Of a DNA stretch of 64,000 bases, positions 43,381-52,625 are shown piece by piece. The notes under the pieces are model-generated. The model worked only from the letters and a program-made list of their open reading frames with translations, made no database searches and had not been told where the DNA came from. Numbering within the stretch: the first letter of the stretch is position 1; each line of letters begins with the position of its first letter. The DNA lies in the NCBI RefSeq assembly GCF_946221635.1, contig NZ_CAMIHB010000008.1, positions 94,873 through 158,872 on the forward strand, written 5' to 3'. A program made the position numbers and the translations under genes. This DNA is from an uncultured Rhodoferax sp. (GTDB lineage Bacteria > Pseudomonadota > Gammaproteobacteria > Burkholderiales > Burkholderiaceae_C).

Positions 43381-44681
43381 GCTCTGAAATTTCTCCGTCC
43401 CCGCTCCCCATGACCGTGCGCACCGTGGATGTCGCTGTCGTGGGCGGTGGCCCGGCCGGGCTGATGGCGGCCCAGGTGCTGGCCGATGCCGGCGTGGCCG
43501 TGCATCTGTTTGACGCCATGCCCAGCGTGGGCCGCAAGTTCCTGCTGGCGGGCAAGGGCGGGCTCAACCTCACCCATTCCGAGGGTGCGGACCGCTTTGC
43601 CGAGCGTTATGGCGCCCGCCGTAGCGCCATCGAGGCGCTGCTGCAGGGCCTGGACGCCACGGCCCTGCGGGCCTGGGCCCAGGGCCTCGGTATCGAGACC
43701 TTTGTGGGCTCGTCGGGCCGTGTGTTTCCCAAGGACATGAAGGCTGCGCCGCTGTTGCGCGCCTGGCTGCAGCGTCTGCGTCACCCCGCTGCGGGCGGCG
43801 TGGGCGTGCAGTTCCACATGCGCCACCGGTGGACGGGTTGGGGCACGCCTGCCACAGAGGGGGCAGGCCAGGTGCTGTGCTTTGAGACGCCCCACGGCCC
43901 GCTGCAGGTGCAGGCGCGCGCCGTGGTGCTGGCACTGGGCGGGGGCAGTTGGGCGCGGCTGGGGTCCAACGGCGCCTGGGTGCCTTTGCTGGCCGCGCGT
44001 GGTGTGGCGGTGGCGCCCTTGCTGCCGGCCAATTGCGGCTTTGACGTGCAGGGCGGCTGGAGCCCGTTCTTTGCGGAGAAGTTTGCGGGCCAGCCCTTCA
44101 AGTCGGTGGCCATCGCGGTCACCACGGCACAAGGCCGGAGCTTTGCGCGCAAGGGCGAGTTCGTCGCCACGGCCACGGGCGTGGAGGGCAGCCTGGTCTA
44201 CGCGGCGTCCAGCCTGTTGCGCGACGAAATCATCCGCACCGGACAGGCTACTTTCACGATGGACCTGTTGCCCGACGTGCCGGCCGACAAGGTGCTGGCC
44301 GAGATCCGTCACCCGCGTGGCAGCCGCTCGCTCTCAAGCCACCTCAAGAGCCGCCTGCACCTGGAGGGCATCAAGTCCGCCATCCTGCACGAGCGTCTGG
44401 CCAAGGAGGCCTTCAACGATCCGGTGCAGCTTGCCGCTGCCATCAAGGCCCTGCCCATCCCCCTGCAGGCTGCGCGCCCGATCGACGAAGCCATCAGTAC
44501 GGCCGGTGGCGTGCTGTTCGAGGTGCTGACGCCCCAGCTCATGCTGGAGCAACTGCCCGGGGTGTTTTGTGCCGGTGAGATGCTCGACTGGGAGGCCCCT
44601 ACGGGCGGCTACCTGCTGCAGGCCTGCTTTGCCAGCGGCGTGGCGGCCGGGCAGGGCGTTTTGAATCATTTGCGGGGCTAG
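43377..44681 (+). CDS. BaiN/HI0933-like FAD-dependent oxidoreductase
   Basis: A 434-residue flavoprotein of the HI0933/BaiN family. The N-terminal dinucleotide-binding VDVAVVGGGPAGLMAAQVLADAG and the family motif GRKFLLAGKGGLNLTHSEG are clear. The end shows GVLFEVLTPQLMLEQLPGVFCAGEMLDWEAPTGGYLLQACFASG, the second FAD-contact block. The true substrate of this widespread family is unsettled. ATG 43377 overlaps the addA stop. The stop codon at 44679-44681 is provided by the CTAG of a dispersed repeat. Confidence 0.88.
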   Translation: MSSEISPSPLPMTVRTVDVAVVGGGPAGLMAAQVLADAGVAVHLFDAMPSVGRKFLLAGKGGLNLTHSEGADRFAERYGARRSAIEALLQGLDATALRAWAQGLGIETFVGSSGRVFPKDMKAAPLLRAWLQRLRHPAAGGVGVQFHMRHRWTGWGTPATEGAGQVLCFETPHGPLQVQARAVVLALGGGSWARLGSNGAWVPLLAARGVAVAPLLPANCGFDVQGGWSPFFAEKFAGQPFKSVAIAVTTAQGRSFARKGEFVATATGVEGSLVYAASSLLRDEIIRTGQATFTMDLLPDVPADKVLAEIRHPRGSRSLSSHLKSRLHLEGIKSAILHERLAKEAFNDPVQLAAAIKALPIPLQAARPIDEAISTAGGVLFEVLTPQLMLEQLPGVFCAGEMLDWEAPTGGYLLQACFASGVAAGQGVLNHLRG

Positions 44682-44720
44682 CCCCGCGGAATCTGCGCAA
44701 GCAGCTACTGTTTTGATAGC
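44678..44720 (+). repeat. Dispersed ~44-bp repeat, copy 7 (end of the flavoprotein gene)
   Basis: Begins CTAGCCCCGCGGAATCTGCG and ends TTTTGATAGC. It fills nearly the whole gap between two convergent genes. Its TAG is the stop codon of the flavoprotein gene. Confidence 0.82.
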
Positions 44721-44723
44721 GTT

Positions 44724-46646
44724 TCAGGCATCCTGTTGGCTGCCAATGCGCGGCGTGGCGGCGCGCACGCAGTTGCGACCGTGGTGCTTGGCCTCGTAGA
44801 GGGCCTTGTCGGCGTCGGCCACCAGGGTTTCGGGCGTGCTTCGGCTGGCGGGGATGGCGCTGGCCACGCCAAAGCTGGCGGTGATGCGCAGGGTGTGGCC
44901 CTCGATGGGAACCTCCAGCGTGGCGATCTCGGCGCGCAGCTCCTCGGCCACGTCCAGCGCATCGCCCAGCGTGCTGTTGATGAGCAGCACCACAAACTCC
45001 TCGCCGCCGTAGCGGGCCAGCACATCGCCCGCGCGCAGCACCTTGCTGCGCAGGTAGTCGGCCAGGTAGCGCAGGCAGGCGTCGCCGGCGGGGTGGCCCC
45101 AGCTGTCGTTGATGGATTTGAAGTGGTCGATGTCAAACAGCAGCAGGGCCAGGGGCTGCTTGAGGCGGCTGGCGCGCTTGTGCTCGCTCAGCAGGGTTTG
45201 GTCGAAATAGGCGCGGTTGCCCACCTGGGTCAGGGCGTCGGTGTTGGAGAGGCGCTGCAGCTCGGCGTTGACGGTCTGCAGTTTTTCCAGCGCCTCGTTG
45301 AGCTCGTTGGTGCGAGCCTGTACCCGGCTTTCCAGCTCGCGGTTGGCCTGGGCGGTGGAGTCGATCAGGGCTTTCTGGGAGGCGCGGGCCTTCTGCGCGT
45401 GGGCCAGGGCCACCGCCTGGGCGTTGATGCGCAGGCTGCGGTCGGTGTTGATGCGGTCGGCCAGCGTGAACGACAGCAGCACCACCAGCATCAGCACGCC
45501 GATCTGCGAGGCATTGTCGGTCCAGAAGTTGGACGGCAGCAGGCCGAACTTGCCGATGGTCAGCACGCTCACCCCGACGAACACCGAGGTCCAGGACAGG
45601 CAGTAGAAGCGCGCAAAGCGCGCCCCGGCCCACCAGCGCCAGTAGCCACAGACCAGGGCCGCCACCGAGACCAGCAGGATCATGGCCGAGTTGATGCGGA
45701 TGATGAGCTGGTAGGGCAGTACGAAGCTGCCGACCAGCAGCAGGACGCTGACGCCAGCCAGGCCGAGCAGGGCCCAGTGCGCCGGGCGCGAGAAGCGGCG
45801 CAGCTTGAGGAAGTTGTCGGCAAACAGGCAGGCCGCCACGCAGGCCGAGGCGATGAACACCGGCACCGCAATGCTGTTCCAGCGGATCTCGTTGGGCCAG
45901 AGGTAGGCGAAGCTGTAGCCCCACAGCGTGCTCCAGAACATCAGGTAGCTGGCCACGAAGGCGATGTAGTAAAGGTAGTTGATGTCGCGCGTGGAGAGGT
46001 AGACGAAGAGGTTGTAGACGATCATCACCACCAGCATGCCCAGCACGGCACCGGCCAGCAGGTGCTCCTGTGCGGCGGCCACATAGAAGGCGGCGGGCTC
46101 CCACAGGCGCAGCGGCGCCTCGATGGTGCCGCTGGAGGCCATGCGCAGGTAGATGTGGTGCACGCCAGGCGCCAGCGTGAGCGGCATGAGCAGGTTCTGG
46201 TGCTGGACCACGCGCTGGGCAAAGGGTTGTTCGTCCCCCAGCGCATATTTGGTGATGACCTCGCCCTCGTACAGGTGGAACAGTCGCACGTCGTCGATGA
46301 AGGCGCGTGGCAGTTCGAGCAGGCGCTGCAGCGGTTTGCCCGTGCGGTTGTCCAGCGCAAAGCGGAACCAGTAGGCCTTGTCGGTGAAGCCGAAGTTGGG
46401 GGTGGCGCGGTCCATGTCCGCCCAGGGCGGGTGCGAGGTGCTGACCGACTCCAGCGTCATGGTGCGGCTGGCGTCAGGCAGATAGGCCAGATGTGAACCT
46501 AGCTCCAGCCGCGTGGGGCTGCGATCGGTCAGCTCAAGCAGGGGAAAGTGGGGCGGGAGTTCTTCGGGGGAAGCCCATGCAGACAGGGCCACCCCGCATG
46601 CCAGCAGCACTGCACCAACCCAACGGGAACATGCGTTGAGAGCCAT
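44724..46646 (-). CDS. 7TMR-DISM diguanylate cyclase
   Basis: A 640-residue membrane diguanylate cyclase. A signal peptide (to ~25, ALSAWA) precedes a periplasmic 7TMR-DISMED2 domain (~30-180), which in this family may bind carbohydrate-like ligands. A seven-helix membrane unit (~190-395), a coiled coil (~410-470, NRELESRVQARTNELNEALEKL) and a GGDEF domain follow. The active site is ARYGGEEFVVLL, with an intact inhibitory I-site RAGD exactly five residues before it, so it should make c-di-GMP with product feedback. The SRP RNA lies directly upstream. The ligand is unknown. Confidence 0.92.
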   Translation of the reverse strand: MALNACSRWVGAVLLACGVALSAWASPEELPPHFPLLELTDRSPTRLELGSHLAYLPDASRTMTLESVSTSHPPWADMDRATPNFGFTDKAYWFRFALDNRTGKPLQRLLELPRAFIDDVRLFHLYEGEVITKYALGDEQPFAQRVVQHQNLLMPLTLAPGVHHIYLRMASSGTIEAPLRLWEPAAFYVAAAQEHLLAGAVLGMLVVMIVYNLFVYLSTRDINYLYYIAFVASYLMFWSTLWGYSFAYLWPNEIRWNSIAVPVFIASACVAACLFADNFLKLRRFSRPAHWALLGLAGVSVLLLVGSFVLPYQLIIRINSAMILLVSVAALVCGYWRWWAGARFARFYCLSWTSVFVGVSVLTIGKFGLLPSNFWTDNASQIGVLMLVVLLSFTLADRINTDRSLRINAQAVALAHAQKARASQKALIDSTAQANRELESRVQARTNELNEALEKLQTVNAELQRLSNTDALTQVGNRAYFDQTLLSEHKRASRLKQPLALLLFDIDHFKSINDSWGHPAGDACLRYLADYLRSKVLRAGDVLARYGGEEFVVLLINSTLGDALDVAEELRAEIATLEVPIEGHTLRITASFGVASAIPASRSTPETLVADADKALYEAKHHGRNCVRAATPRIGSQQDA

Positions 46647-46683
46647 TCCCGAATTCCTCAGGGTGAGCTAGCAATGAAATGGG

Positions 46684-46783
46684 GGTTGACGAGCCTCGCC
46701 CCGGCACTGACTCCACAGTTAGGGCTGCTTGGTTCCCCACCTGACCCGGTTGGCCGCTTCACCATGCGGGAAGGCCCGTCAGC
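46684..46783 (-). ncRNA. ffs: Signal recognition particle 4.5S RNA
   Basis: On the minus strand the conserved SRP core reads GGTCAGG then GGAACCAAGCAGCC (46723-46746), matching the E. coli 4.5S core GGTCAGGTCCGGAAGGAAGCAGCC. Terminal arms TGACGGGCCT (46772-46781) and AGGCTCGTCA (46687-46696) pair over 10 bp with one G-U. TACAAT (46788-46793) is a good -10 just upstream, giving a start near 46781. The RNA scaffolds Ffh and directs membrane proteins to the translocon. Ends are estimated to a few bases. Confidence 0.88.
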
Positions 46784-46821
46784 CTGCATTGTACCCAAAG
46801 CGGCAGCCCTGCAGACCGGCC

Positions 46822-48552
46822 TCAGAGCAGATTGGGCTGGGTGTTGGCATCGGACGTGAAGCGGTAGCCGTTGCGTCCACTGGCCTTGGTGCGGTACATG
46901 GCGTGGTCGGCGTTGTTGATAACCTCCTCGGCCGTGGCGCCATCGTCGGGGAACTGGCTGATGCCGATGCTGAATTCCACGCACAGGGGGTGCCCCTCGA
47001 AATCCATGGGCACCTTGAGTGCCGCCAGCAGCTTCTCGGTGAAGGCGCTGATGAGGTTGCGTTCCGAGAAGTTGTCCAGCATCACCACAAATTCGTCGCC
47101 ACCCAGGCGCGCTACGGTGTCCACCTTGCGGGTGTTGCTGGCCAGGCGCTGGGCCACGGTCTTGAGCACGGCGTCGCCGGCGGCGTGGCCCAGGGTGTCG
47201 TTGAAATTCTTGAAGTTGTCCACGTCGATGAAGAGCAGGGCAAAGCCTTCTTCGGTGCGCTCGGCCCGGGCGATGGCCTGGGCCAGGCGGTCCATGAACA
47301 TGCGTCGGTTGGGCAGCTCGGTGAGCATGTCGTGCTGGGCCAGGTGCTCCAGTTCTTCGCGGCTGTCGTGCAGATCTTCCATCTGCCGGCGTATCTGGGC
47401 CTGCATGCGCGCAAAGCTGCGCGCCAGGGTGCCGATCTCGTCGCCGCGCTCCACGGGCAGGGGCATGGGCTGGTTGTCGTTGGAGAAGCGGTGGACCGCG
47501 GCAATCATGCTGTTGATGGGGCGGGTGAGTGCGCGCGCCAGCAGCACGGCCAGCAGCGCGCAGGCCAGACTCACCAGCACGACGATCTGCCCCACGGTCC
47601 GGCCCAGTTGGTCGGTTTGCTGGAGTACGTCGTCCAGCGGCCGCGACAGGCCCAGGATGAGGCGGTTTTCATCGCTGGTCACCAGCACGCTGCGGCCCAC
47701 AAAGGCGGCGAGCTGGGGCATGTAGGCGTGGCCATCTTCGTCGGCCTGCAGCACCACGTTGTCGGTCTGGCCGTCCACCAGCGCGGCGGTCTGCGGAAAT
47801 TCGTCCTGCACCAGCACGCGGTGGCCCCGGTCGAAGCCAAAGGTCTTGCTGCTGTCGGGGTGGATCAGGTAGTCGCCGAGGTGGTTGGCCAGGTAGAGGG
47901 AGAAGTGCTCCGGCAGATCGGCCGAGAGCAGGGCGAACATGCCGTCCAGGTCCAGGTTGATGACCAACACGCCCAGGTTCTGGCCGCGTGGGTTGCTCAC
48001 CGGGGTGGCGAGCTGCAGGGTGGGGCGTTCATGGCCGGCATGCGAGCCGTGCTCATGGTTGATCTCGATGGGGGAGAGGTAGGTCTCGCCAAAGGCCAGT
48101 TTGAGGGTTTCGGACACGTAGGCAAAGTGGCCTTTTTCCTGCAGGTCATCGCCCGTCACTTCCTGCAAGGTGCCGCTGTCGCGGTCCACGCGCACGCGCT
48201 CCAGGCCGTGGTCCTGCGCGCTGATGAGCCGCACTTGCAGGTAGGCCGGGTTGGCGTCCATCAGCACCTTGAACAGCACCACCATCTGGGCCTGGTCGCC
48301 GGGGGACTGGCCCTGCGCGGCGGCCTGGGCCGCGGGGTGCGCCGCCAACACCATGAGATCGCGGGAGACCTCCTGCCGCGTCAATGCGATGCGGCGCGCC
48401 AGCACCTGGGTGGAAATCAGCAACTCGTTTTGGGAGGACTGGACCAGCAGGTTGCGGCTGACGTGGTAGGCATAAAAGCCCGTGAGTCCGGCCACCAGCA
48501 GGCCCACCAGGGCCAGGGCCAGTGTGAGTCGGGCGCTGATGCCGAACTTCAT
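46822..48552 (-). CDS. Membrane diguanylate cyclase with Cache, HAMP and GGDEF domains
   Basis: A 576-residue receptor cyclase. It has a first membrane helix at ~8-28, a periplasmic Cache-type domain (~30-310), a second helix (~320-342, IVVLVSLACALLAVLLARAL), a HAMP linker (ALTRPINSMIAAV...) and a GGDEF domain. The active site ARLGGDEFVVML has the I-site RKVD five residues upstream, so it is predicted active and feedback-regulated. ATG 48552 overlaps the stop of the PotD-like gene by four bases, which argues that the periplasmic protein feeds this receptor, as NspS does MbaA. No EAL domain is present. Confidence 0.9.
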   Translation of the reverse strand: MKFGISARLTLALALVGLLVAGLTGFYAYHVSRNLLVQSSQNELLISTQVLARRIALTRQEVSRDLMVLAAHPAAQAAAQGQSPGDQAQMVVLFKVLMDANPAYLQVRLISAQDHGLERVRVDRDSGTLQEVTGDDLQEKGHFAYVSETLKLAFGETYLSPIEINHEHGSHAGHERPTLQLATPVSNPRGQNLGVLVINLDLDGMFALLSADLPEHFSLYLANHLGDYLIHPDSSKTFGFDRGHRVLVQDEFPQTAALVDGQTDNVVLQADEDGHAYMPQLAAFVGRSVLVTSDENRLILGLSRPLDDVLQQTDQLGRTVGQIVVLVSLACALLAVLLARALTRPINSMIAAVHRFSNDNQPMPLPVERGDEIGTLARSFARMQAQIRRQMEDLHDSREELEHLAQHDMLTELPNRRMFMDRLAQAIARAERTEEGFALLFIDVDNFKNFNDTLGHAAGDAVLKTVAQRLASNTRKVDTVARLGGDEFVVMLDNFSERNLISAFTEKLLAALKVPMDFEGHPLCVEFSIGISQFPDDGATAEEVINNADHAMYRTKASGRNGYRFTSDANTQPNLL

Positions 48553-49601
48553 GGGGCCAGAACCTTGCTGGCACGGTCGCCGGAGATGATGCGGTTCCAG
48601 AGCTGGTTGCGGCGGTCCACGTTCTCCACCGGTTCGAGCCACAGCAGCTTGTCTTCGGGGCCCAGATACGGGGACGGCGTGGTGGTGTTGGCCAGGCCCT
48701 GGCGGTTGAGCAGTACCTTGCCGGGCTCTTCCTCCAGGGTGTAGTTGATCCAGGCCAGTGCCAGGGCCGCGTCCTTGGCGCTGCGGGTGATGACCCAGCA
48801 GTCCAGCCAGGCCAGGGCACCTTCCTCAGGAATGGCGTAGCCCACGTCCAGCCCGGCGGCCTGGAGCTGCTTGAACTGTTGCGAGCCATAGTTGGCGAAC
48901 AGCAGGGCTGCCTTGCGGTTTCGGAACCAGCGCACCGAATCGTCGAGCTGCGTGTAGAAGGCCATGGCGTTGCGACGCAGGCTGATCAGTTGCTGCACCG
49001 CGCCTTCCCACTGCGTGGGCTGCAGTGCAAACGGTGCGCGGCCCATGGCCTGTGCGGCCAGGGCGAAGTTGTGCGATCCGCCGTTGTAGAGCAGTACCTT
49101 GCCCTGGTAGGCAGGGTCCCACAAGGCCTTGATGGAGCTGGGCGGGGTGGCGAACTGTTTGCGGTCGTAGATCAGCCCCATTTCGGAGTAGGTGTAGGGG
49201 ATGGCGTAGACCTTGCCGCTGTGCACGATGCCGGGAATGCGGTTGCGGGCCTGGAAGCGCGGCAGCTGTTGCCGGGTGTTGGGCAGGGCTGCGAGGTCGA
49301 TGGGCACGACCAGCGATTTCTGGATGTAGCGCTGCAGTTCGGCGGTGTTGACGGCAAAGATGTCGAAATCTGCCGCCGCATTGCGGGCGATGCGGTCCCA
49401 GAGTGCTTCGTCGGTATCGATGTAGCTGACCTCCACCTTGGCGCCGGTGCGCTGCTCGAAGGTTTTGACAATGTCAGGGTCCGCGTAGCCCGACCAGGCC
49501 AGGATGCGCAGGGTGCCGGCTGCCTGTGCGGCCGAACCCAGCAGGCAGAGGGCCAAAACGCAAGCCAGCCATGAACTGCAGCTTCTCGACAAGGTGGACA
49601 C
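48549..49601 (-). CDS. PotD/NspS-like periplasmic polyamine-binding protein
   Basis: A ~350-residue type II periplasmic binding protein of the spermidine/putrescine group. The mature part begins GTLRILAWSGYADPDIVKTFEQRTGAKVEVSYIDTDEALWDRI, with FDIFAVNTAELQRYIQ and VYAIPYTYSEMGLIYD further on. The signal peptide is WLACVLALCLLGSAAQA. No ATG precedes it in frame; GTG 49601 is the most plausible start, with TTG 49592 as an alternative. No transporter genes adjoin it. It is coupled by a four-base overlap to the Cache-HAMP-GGDEF gene, so a sensory role is likelier than uptake. Confidence 0.8.
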   Translation of the reverse strand: MSTLSRSCSSWLACVLALCLLGSAAQAAGTLRILAWSGYADPDIVKTFEQRTGAKVEVSYIDTDEALWDRIARNAAADFDIFAVNTAELQRYIQKSLVVPIDLAALPNTRQQLPRFQARNRIPGIVHSGKVYAIPYTYSEMGLIYDRKQFATPPSSIKALWDPAYQGKVLLYNGGSHNFALAAQAMGRAPFALQPTQWEGAVQQLISLRRNAMAFYTQLDDSVRWFRNRKAALLFANYGSQQFKQLQAAGLDVGYAIPEEGALAWLDCWVITRSAKDAALALAWINYTLEEEPGKVLLNRQGLANTTTPSPYLGPEDKLLWLEPVENVDRRNQLWNRIISGDRASKVLAP

Positions 49602-49676
49602 GGTTGTGCAATGGATGGTCTGTGCGGGCTCCCAGTCTACCTGAGAGTGCCTGGGTTGGCGCACTAGAATCAGGGC

Positions 49677-51602
49677 ATGTCCTACCTCGTGCTCGCCCGC
49701 AAGTACCGTCCGCGCAACTTCACCGAAATGGTGGGGCAGGACCACGTGGTGCAAGCCCTGACCAATGCGCTGACCACCCAGCGCCTGCACCATGCTTACT
49801 TGTTCACCGGTACCCGCGGCGTGGGCAAGACCACGGTGTCGCGCATCCTGGCCAAGTCGCTGAACTGCCAGGGCCCGGACGGGCAAGGCGGCATCACGGC
49901 CACGCCCTGCGGCGTGTGCCAGGCCTGTACCGATATCGACAGTGGCCGCTTTGTGGACTACACCGAGCTGGACGCCGCCTCCAACCGGGGCGTGGACGAG
50001 GTGCAGGCCCTGCTGGAGCAGGCCGTCTACAAGCCCGTCCAGGGGCGCTTCAAGGTCTTCATGATCGACGAAGTGCACATGCTCACCAACACCGCCTTCA
50101 ACGCCATGTTGAAGACGCTGGAGGAGCCGCCTGAATACCTGAAATTCGTGCTCGCCACGACCGACCCGCAGAAGGTGCCGGTCACCGTGCTGAGCCGCTG
50201 CCTGCAGTTCAACCTGCGGCCCATGGCGCCCGAGACCGTGCGTGAGCACCTCACCCGGGTGCTGGACATCGAAAACGTGCCGGCCGATGCCCAGGCCCTG
50301 CGCCTGCTGGCGCGCGCCGCACGCGGCTCCATGCGTGATGCGCTGAGCCTGACCGACCAGGCCATCGCCTTTGGCTCCGGCCAGTTGCAGGAGACCACGG
50401 TGCGCCAGATGCTGGGCAGCGTGGACCGCAGCTATGTGTTCCGCCTGATCGAGGCGCTGGCCCAGGGTGATGGCAAGACCGTGGTGGAGACCTCGGAGGC
50501 GTTGCGCCACAACGGCCTGAGTGCCGGCTCCACGCTGGAAGAGATGTCCACCGTATTGCAGCGCATGGCGGTCCTGCAAGCCATGGGCGGCGCCGTCAGT
50601 GCCGATGACAGCGACCCTGAGGCCGCCGAGACGGCGCGGCTGGCGGCCCTGCTGCCGGCGGACGAGACCCAACTGCTCTACAGCATCTGCCTGCATGGCC
50701 GCGCCGACCTGGGGCTGGCCCCTGACGAGTACGCGGCCCTGACCATGGTGCTGCTGCGCCTGCTGGCCTTCAAGCCGCAGAACGCAGGCCTGGCGCCATC
50801 GGCTGAAAAAAAAACTCTAGCTGAAGCTGCGGCCCCGGTTCGGGCCCTGCCCGCCGCGTCCGCAGTGGTTGCCTCGCCCCGTCCCGTCCAGGCGCCAGCT
50901 GCTCCGCGTGAAGCGGCACAGGCCGCAGCCCCGGCGGCGCGTCCGGCCGCCGTCAAGCCCTGGGAAGATGCCCCGGCCGCGCCGGCGGTCGCCGCCATGG
51001 ATATTCCCCCTGGGCAGGTTTTGCCAGTGCGCGACAGCGGCCCCCATCCGGAAGAGCCCGACGATCTGTACGAGGACCAGCCTTTGGCACAAAAAGTGCC
51101 TCCAGCCCCCGTGGAATCTGCGCAAGCAGCTACCAAAGTTGTAGCGGTTCCGGTACGCACCCAGGCGGAGAGCCGATCCGATGCGGTGGCTGCACAGGCG
51201 CCGCCGGTGCTGATCCCGACGGAGGAGGGCGACTTCTGGCATGCCACGGTGCAGCAGCTCATCCAGGCGGAAGCCATCACGGCCATCGTGCGCGAGCTGG
51301 CCCTGCAGTCGCAGCTGGTGGCGCGGGATACCGACCAATGGCTGCTGCGCCTGGAGCGCGAGACGCTCAACCAGCAAGGCACGCGCGACCGCCTGACCGC
51401 GGCGCTGGCAGCGGCGGGCTACCCCGTCAAACTGGTGGTGGAAATCGGCCGTGTGACCGACAGCCCGGGCCGGCGCAATGCGGCGGCTTCTGCCGAGAAG
51501 CAGTTGGCGGCCGAGAAGATAATCTTCGACCACCCCTTCGTGCAGAGCATGATGCAGGACTTTGGCGCGAAAATCGTGCCCGGCTCCATCCGCCCCCTCT
51601 GA
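49677..51602 (+). CDS. dnaX: DNA polymerase III subunits gamma and tau
   Basis: The 641-residue tau form of the clamp-loader ATPase. It begins [19 protein letters not shown]. Walker A is GTRGVGKTT, a zinc module follows (LNCQGPDGQ...CGVCQAC), Walker B is [11 protein letters not shown], and the SRC motif is VLSRCLQF. The collar domain III ends near residue 370. A run of nine A (50806-50814) follows at codons 377-380, and both alternative frames stop within four codons, so a ~380-residue gamma form is likely. The Pro/Ala linker contains a dispersed repeat copy. The C-terminal domain V (polymerase-binding) begins near [15 protein letters not shown]. ybaB and recR follow. Confidence 0.95.
   Translation: MSYLVLARKYRPRNFTEMVGQDHVVQALTNALTTQRLHHAYLFTGTRGVGKTTVSRILAKSLNCQGPDGQGGITATPCGVCQACTDIDSGRFVDYTELDAASNRGVDEVQALLEQAVYKPVQGRFKVFMIDEVHMLTNTAFNAMLKTLEEPPEYLKFVLATTDPQKVPVTVLSRCLQFNLRPMAPETVREHLTRVLDIENVPADAQALRLLARAARGSMRDALSLTDQAIAFGSGQLQETTVRQMLGSVDRSYVFRLIEALAQGDGKTVVETSEALRHNGLSAGSTLEEMSTVLQRMAVLQAMGGAVSADDSDPEAAETARLAALLPADETQLLYSICLHGRADLGLAPDEYAALTMVLLRLLAFKPQNAGLAPSAEKKTLAEAAAPVRALPAASAVVASPRPVQAPAAPREAAQAAAPAARPAAVKPWEDAPAAPAVAAMDIPPGQVLPVRDSGPHPEEPDDLYEDQPLAQKVPPAPVESAQAATKVVAVPVRTQAESRSDAVAAQAPPVLIPTEEGDFWHATVQQLIQAEAITAIVRELALQSQLVARDTDQWLLRLERETLNQQGTRDRLTAALAAAGYPVKLVVEIGRVTDSPGRRNAAASAEKQLAAEKIIFDHPFVQSMMQDFGAKIVPGSIRPL
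50806..50824 (+). other. A9 slippage site with stops in both shifted frames (dnaX gamma)
   Basis: Nine A residues sit at the end of clamp-loader domain III. A -1 shift (or one extra A) reads AAC TCT AGC TGA, and a +1 shift reads CTC TAG. A GGCCC/GGGCC stem (50831-50846) lies 16 bases downstream. No Shine-Dalgarno-like stimulator is seen upstream, so transcriptional slippage as in Thermus dnaX is as likely as ribosomal frameshifting. Confidence 0.6.
51103..51145 (+). repeat. Dispersed ~44-bp repeat, copy 8 (inside dnaX)
   Basis: Begins CAGCCCCCGTGGAATCTGCG and ends AGTTGTAGC. It is read in frame as [14 protein letters not shown] within the flexible tau linker. The peptide is almost the same as the one in the prophage YqaJ gene. 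Confidence 0.8.
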
Positions 51603-51645
51603 GGGGCTGGCACGAATCACTTTTATTTCTTACTCAAGGACACCC

Positions 51646-51978
51646 ATGTTCAACAAAGGACAACTTGCAGGCCTGATGAAACAAGCCCAGGCCATGCAGG
51701 ACAACATGAAGAAGGCCCAGGAGGAACTGGGCAACATCGAAGTCACCGGCGAATCCGGTGCCGGTCTGGTCAAGGTCACCATGACCTGCAAGCACGATGT
51801 CAAGCGCATCAGCATCGACCCCAGCCTGCTAGCGGACGACAAGGACATGCTGGAAGACCTGGTGGCCGCTGCCTTCAATGCGGCCGTGCGCAAGGCCGAA
51901 GAGACCTCGGCCGAGAAGATGGGCAAGATCACCGCCGGCATGCCGGGCCTGCCCGGCGGCATGAAGTTCCCGTTCTAA
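51646..51978 (+). CDS. ybaB: YbaB/EbfC-family nucleoid-associated protein
   Basis: A 110-residue dimeric DNA-binding protein. The N-terminal helix [28 protein letters not shown] is followed by the beta strands with [19 protein letters not shown] and a C-terminal [10 protein letters not shown] tail. Members bind DNA as tweezers and are almost always encoded between dnaX and recR, as here. ATG 51646 has an AAGGACACCC leader with AAGGA as the ribosome-binding site. Confidence 0.95.
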   Translation: MFNKGQLAGLMKQAQAMQDNMKKAQEELGNIEVTGESGAGLVKVTMTCKHDVKRISIDPSLLADDKDMLEDLVAAAFNAAVRKAEETSAEKMGKITAGMPGLPGGMKFPF

Positions 51979-51996
51979 GCAGCCCGCTGCTGTTCC

Positions 51997-52587
51997 GTGT
52001 CCGATACCAACGCACTGGATGCCCTGGTGCAGGCGCTCAAGCGCCTGCCCGGCGTGGGCGTGAAGTCGGCCCAGCGCATGGCCTTTCACCTGCTGCAGCA
52101 CGACCGGCCGGGCGCCCAATTGCTGGCACATGCCTTGCAAGAAGCCAGCACCCAGGTGCAGCACTGCGAGCGTTGCCATACCTTTACCGAGCAAGGGGTG
52201 TGTGCCACCTGTCTGGATGCGGGGCGCGACCACAGCCAGCTCTGCGTGGTGGAAACGCCCGCGGACCAGGCGGCCATGGAGCGTACCGGCGCCTACCGGG
52301 GCCTGTACTTTGTACTGATGGGCAAGCTCAGCCCGCTCGACGGCGTAGGGCCTCACGACCTGGGGTTGAAAAAGCTCTTCGAGCGTGCCTGTGATGGCGT
52401 GGTGCAGGAGGTGATTCTGGCCACCAACTTCACGGCGGAAGGCGAGGCCACGGCCTACGTGATTGCCGAAGGGCTGAAGGCGCGTGGTCTCAAGCCCACA
52501 CGCCTGGCCCGCGGGGTGCCGGTGGGGAGCGAGCTGGAGTATGTGGATCTGGGCACCATTGCCCATGCCCTGGTGGATCGGCGCTAG
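51997..52587 (+). CDS. recR: Recombination mediator RecR
   Basis: A 196-residue RecR that with RecF/RecO loads RecA on gapped DNA. It contains the N-terminal helix-hairpin-helix ([20 protein letters not shown]), a four-Cys zinc finger (CERC...CATC) and a Toprim domain with [21 protein letters not shown] and the metal Asp/Glu. The start is GTG 51997, 18 bases after ybaB. The dnaX-ybaB-recR order is canonical. Confidence 0.97.
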   Translation: MSDTNALDALVQALKRLPGVGVKSAQRMAFHLLQHDRPGAQLLAHALQEASTQVQHCERCHTFTEQGVCATCLDAGRDHSQLCVVETPADQAAMERTGAYRGLYFVLMGKLSPLDGVGPHDLGLKKLFERACDGVVQEVILATNFTAEGEATAYVIAEGLKARGLKPTRLARGVPVGSELEYVDLGTIAHALVDRR

Positions 52588-52625
52588 CCGGTTGCGCAGG
52601 CCTGTTTTTGGAAAGAAGTTAGTTC

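Noticed and set aside
49602..50696. Upstream extension of the PotD-like gene frame across dnaX
   Set aside because: It is the antisense shadow of dnaX. The signal peptide defines the true start near 49601.
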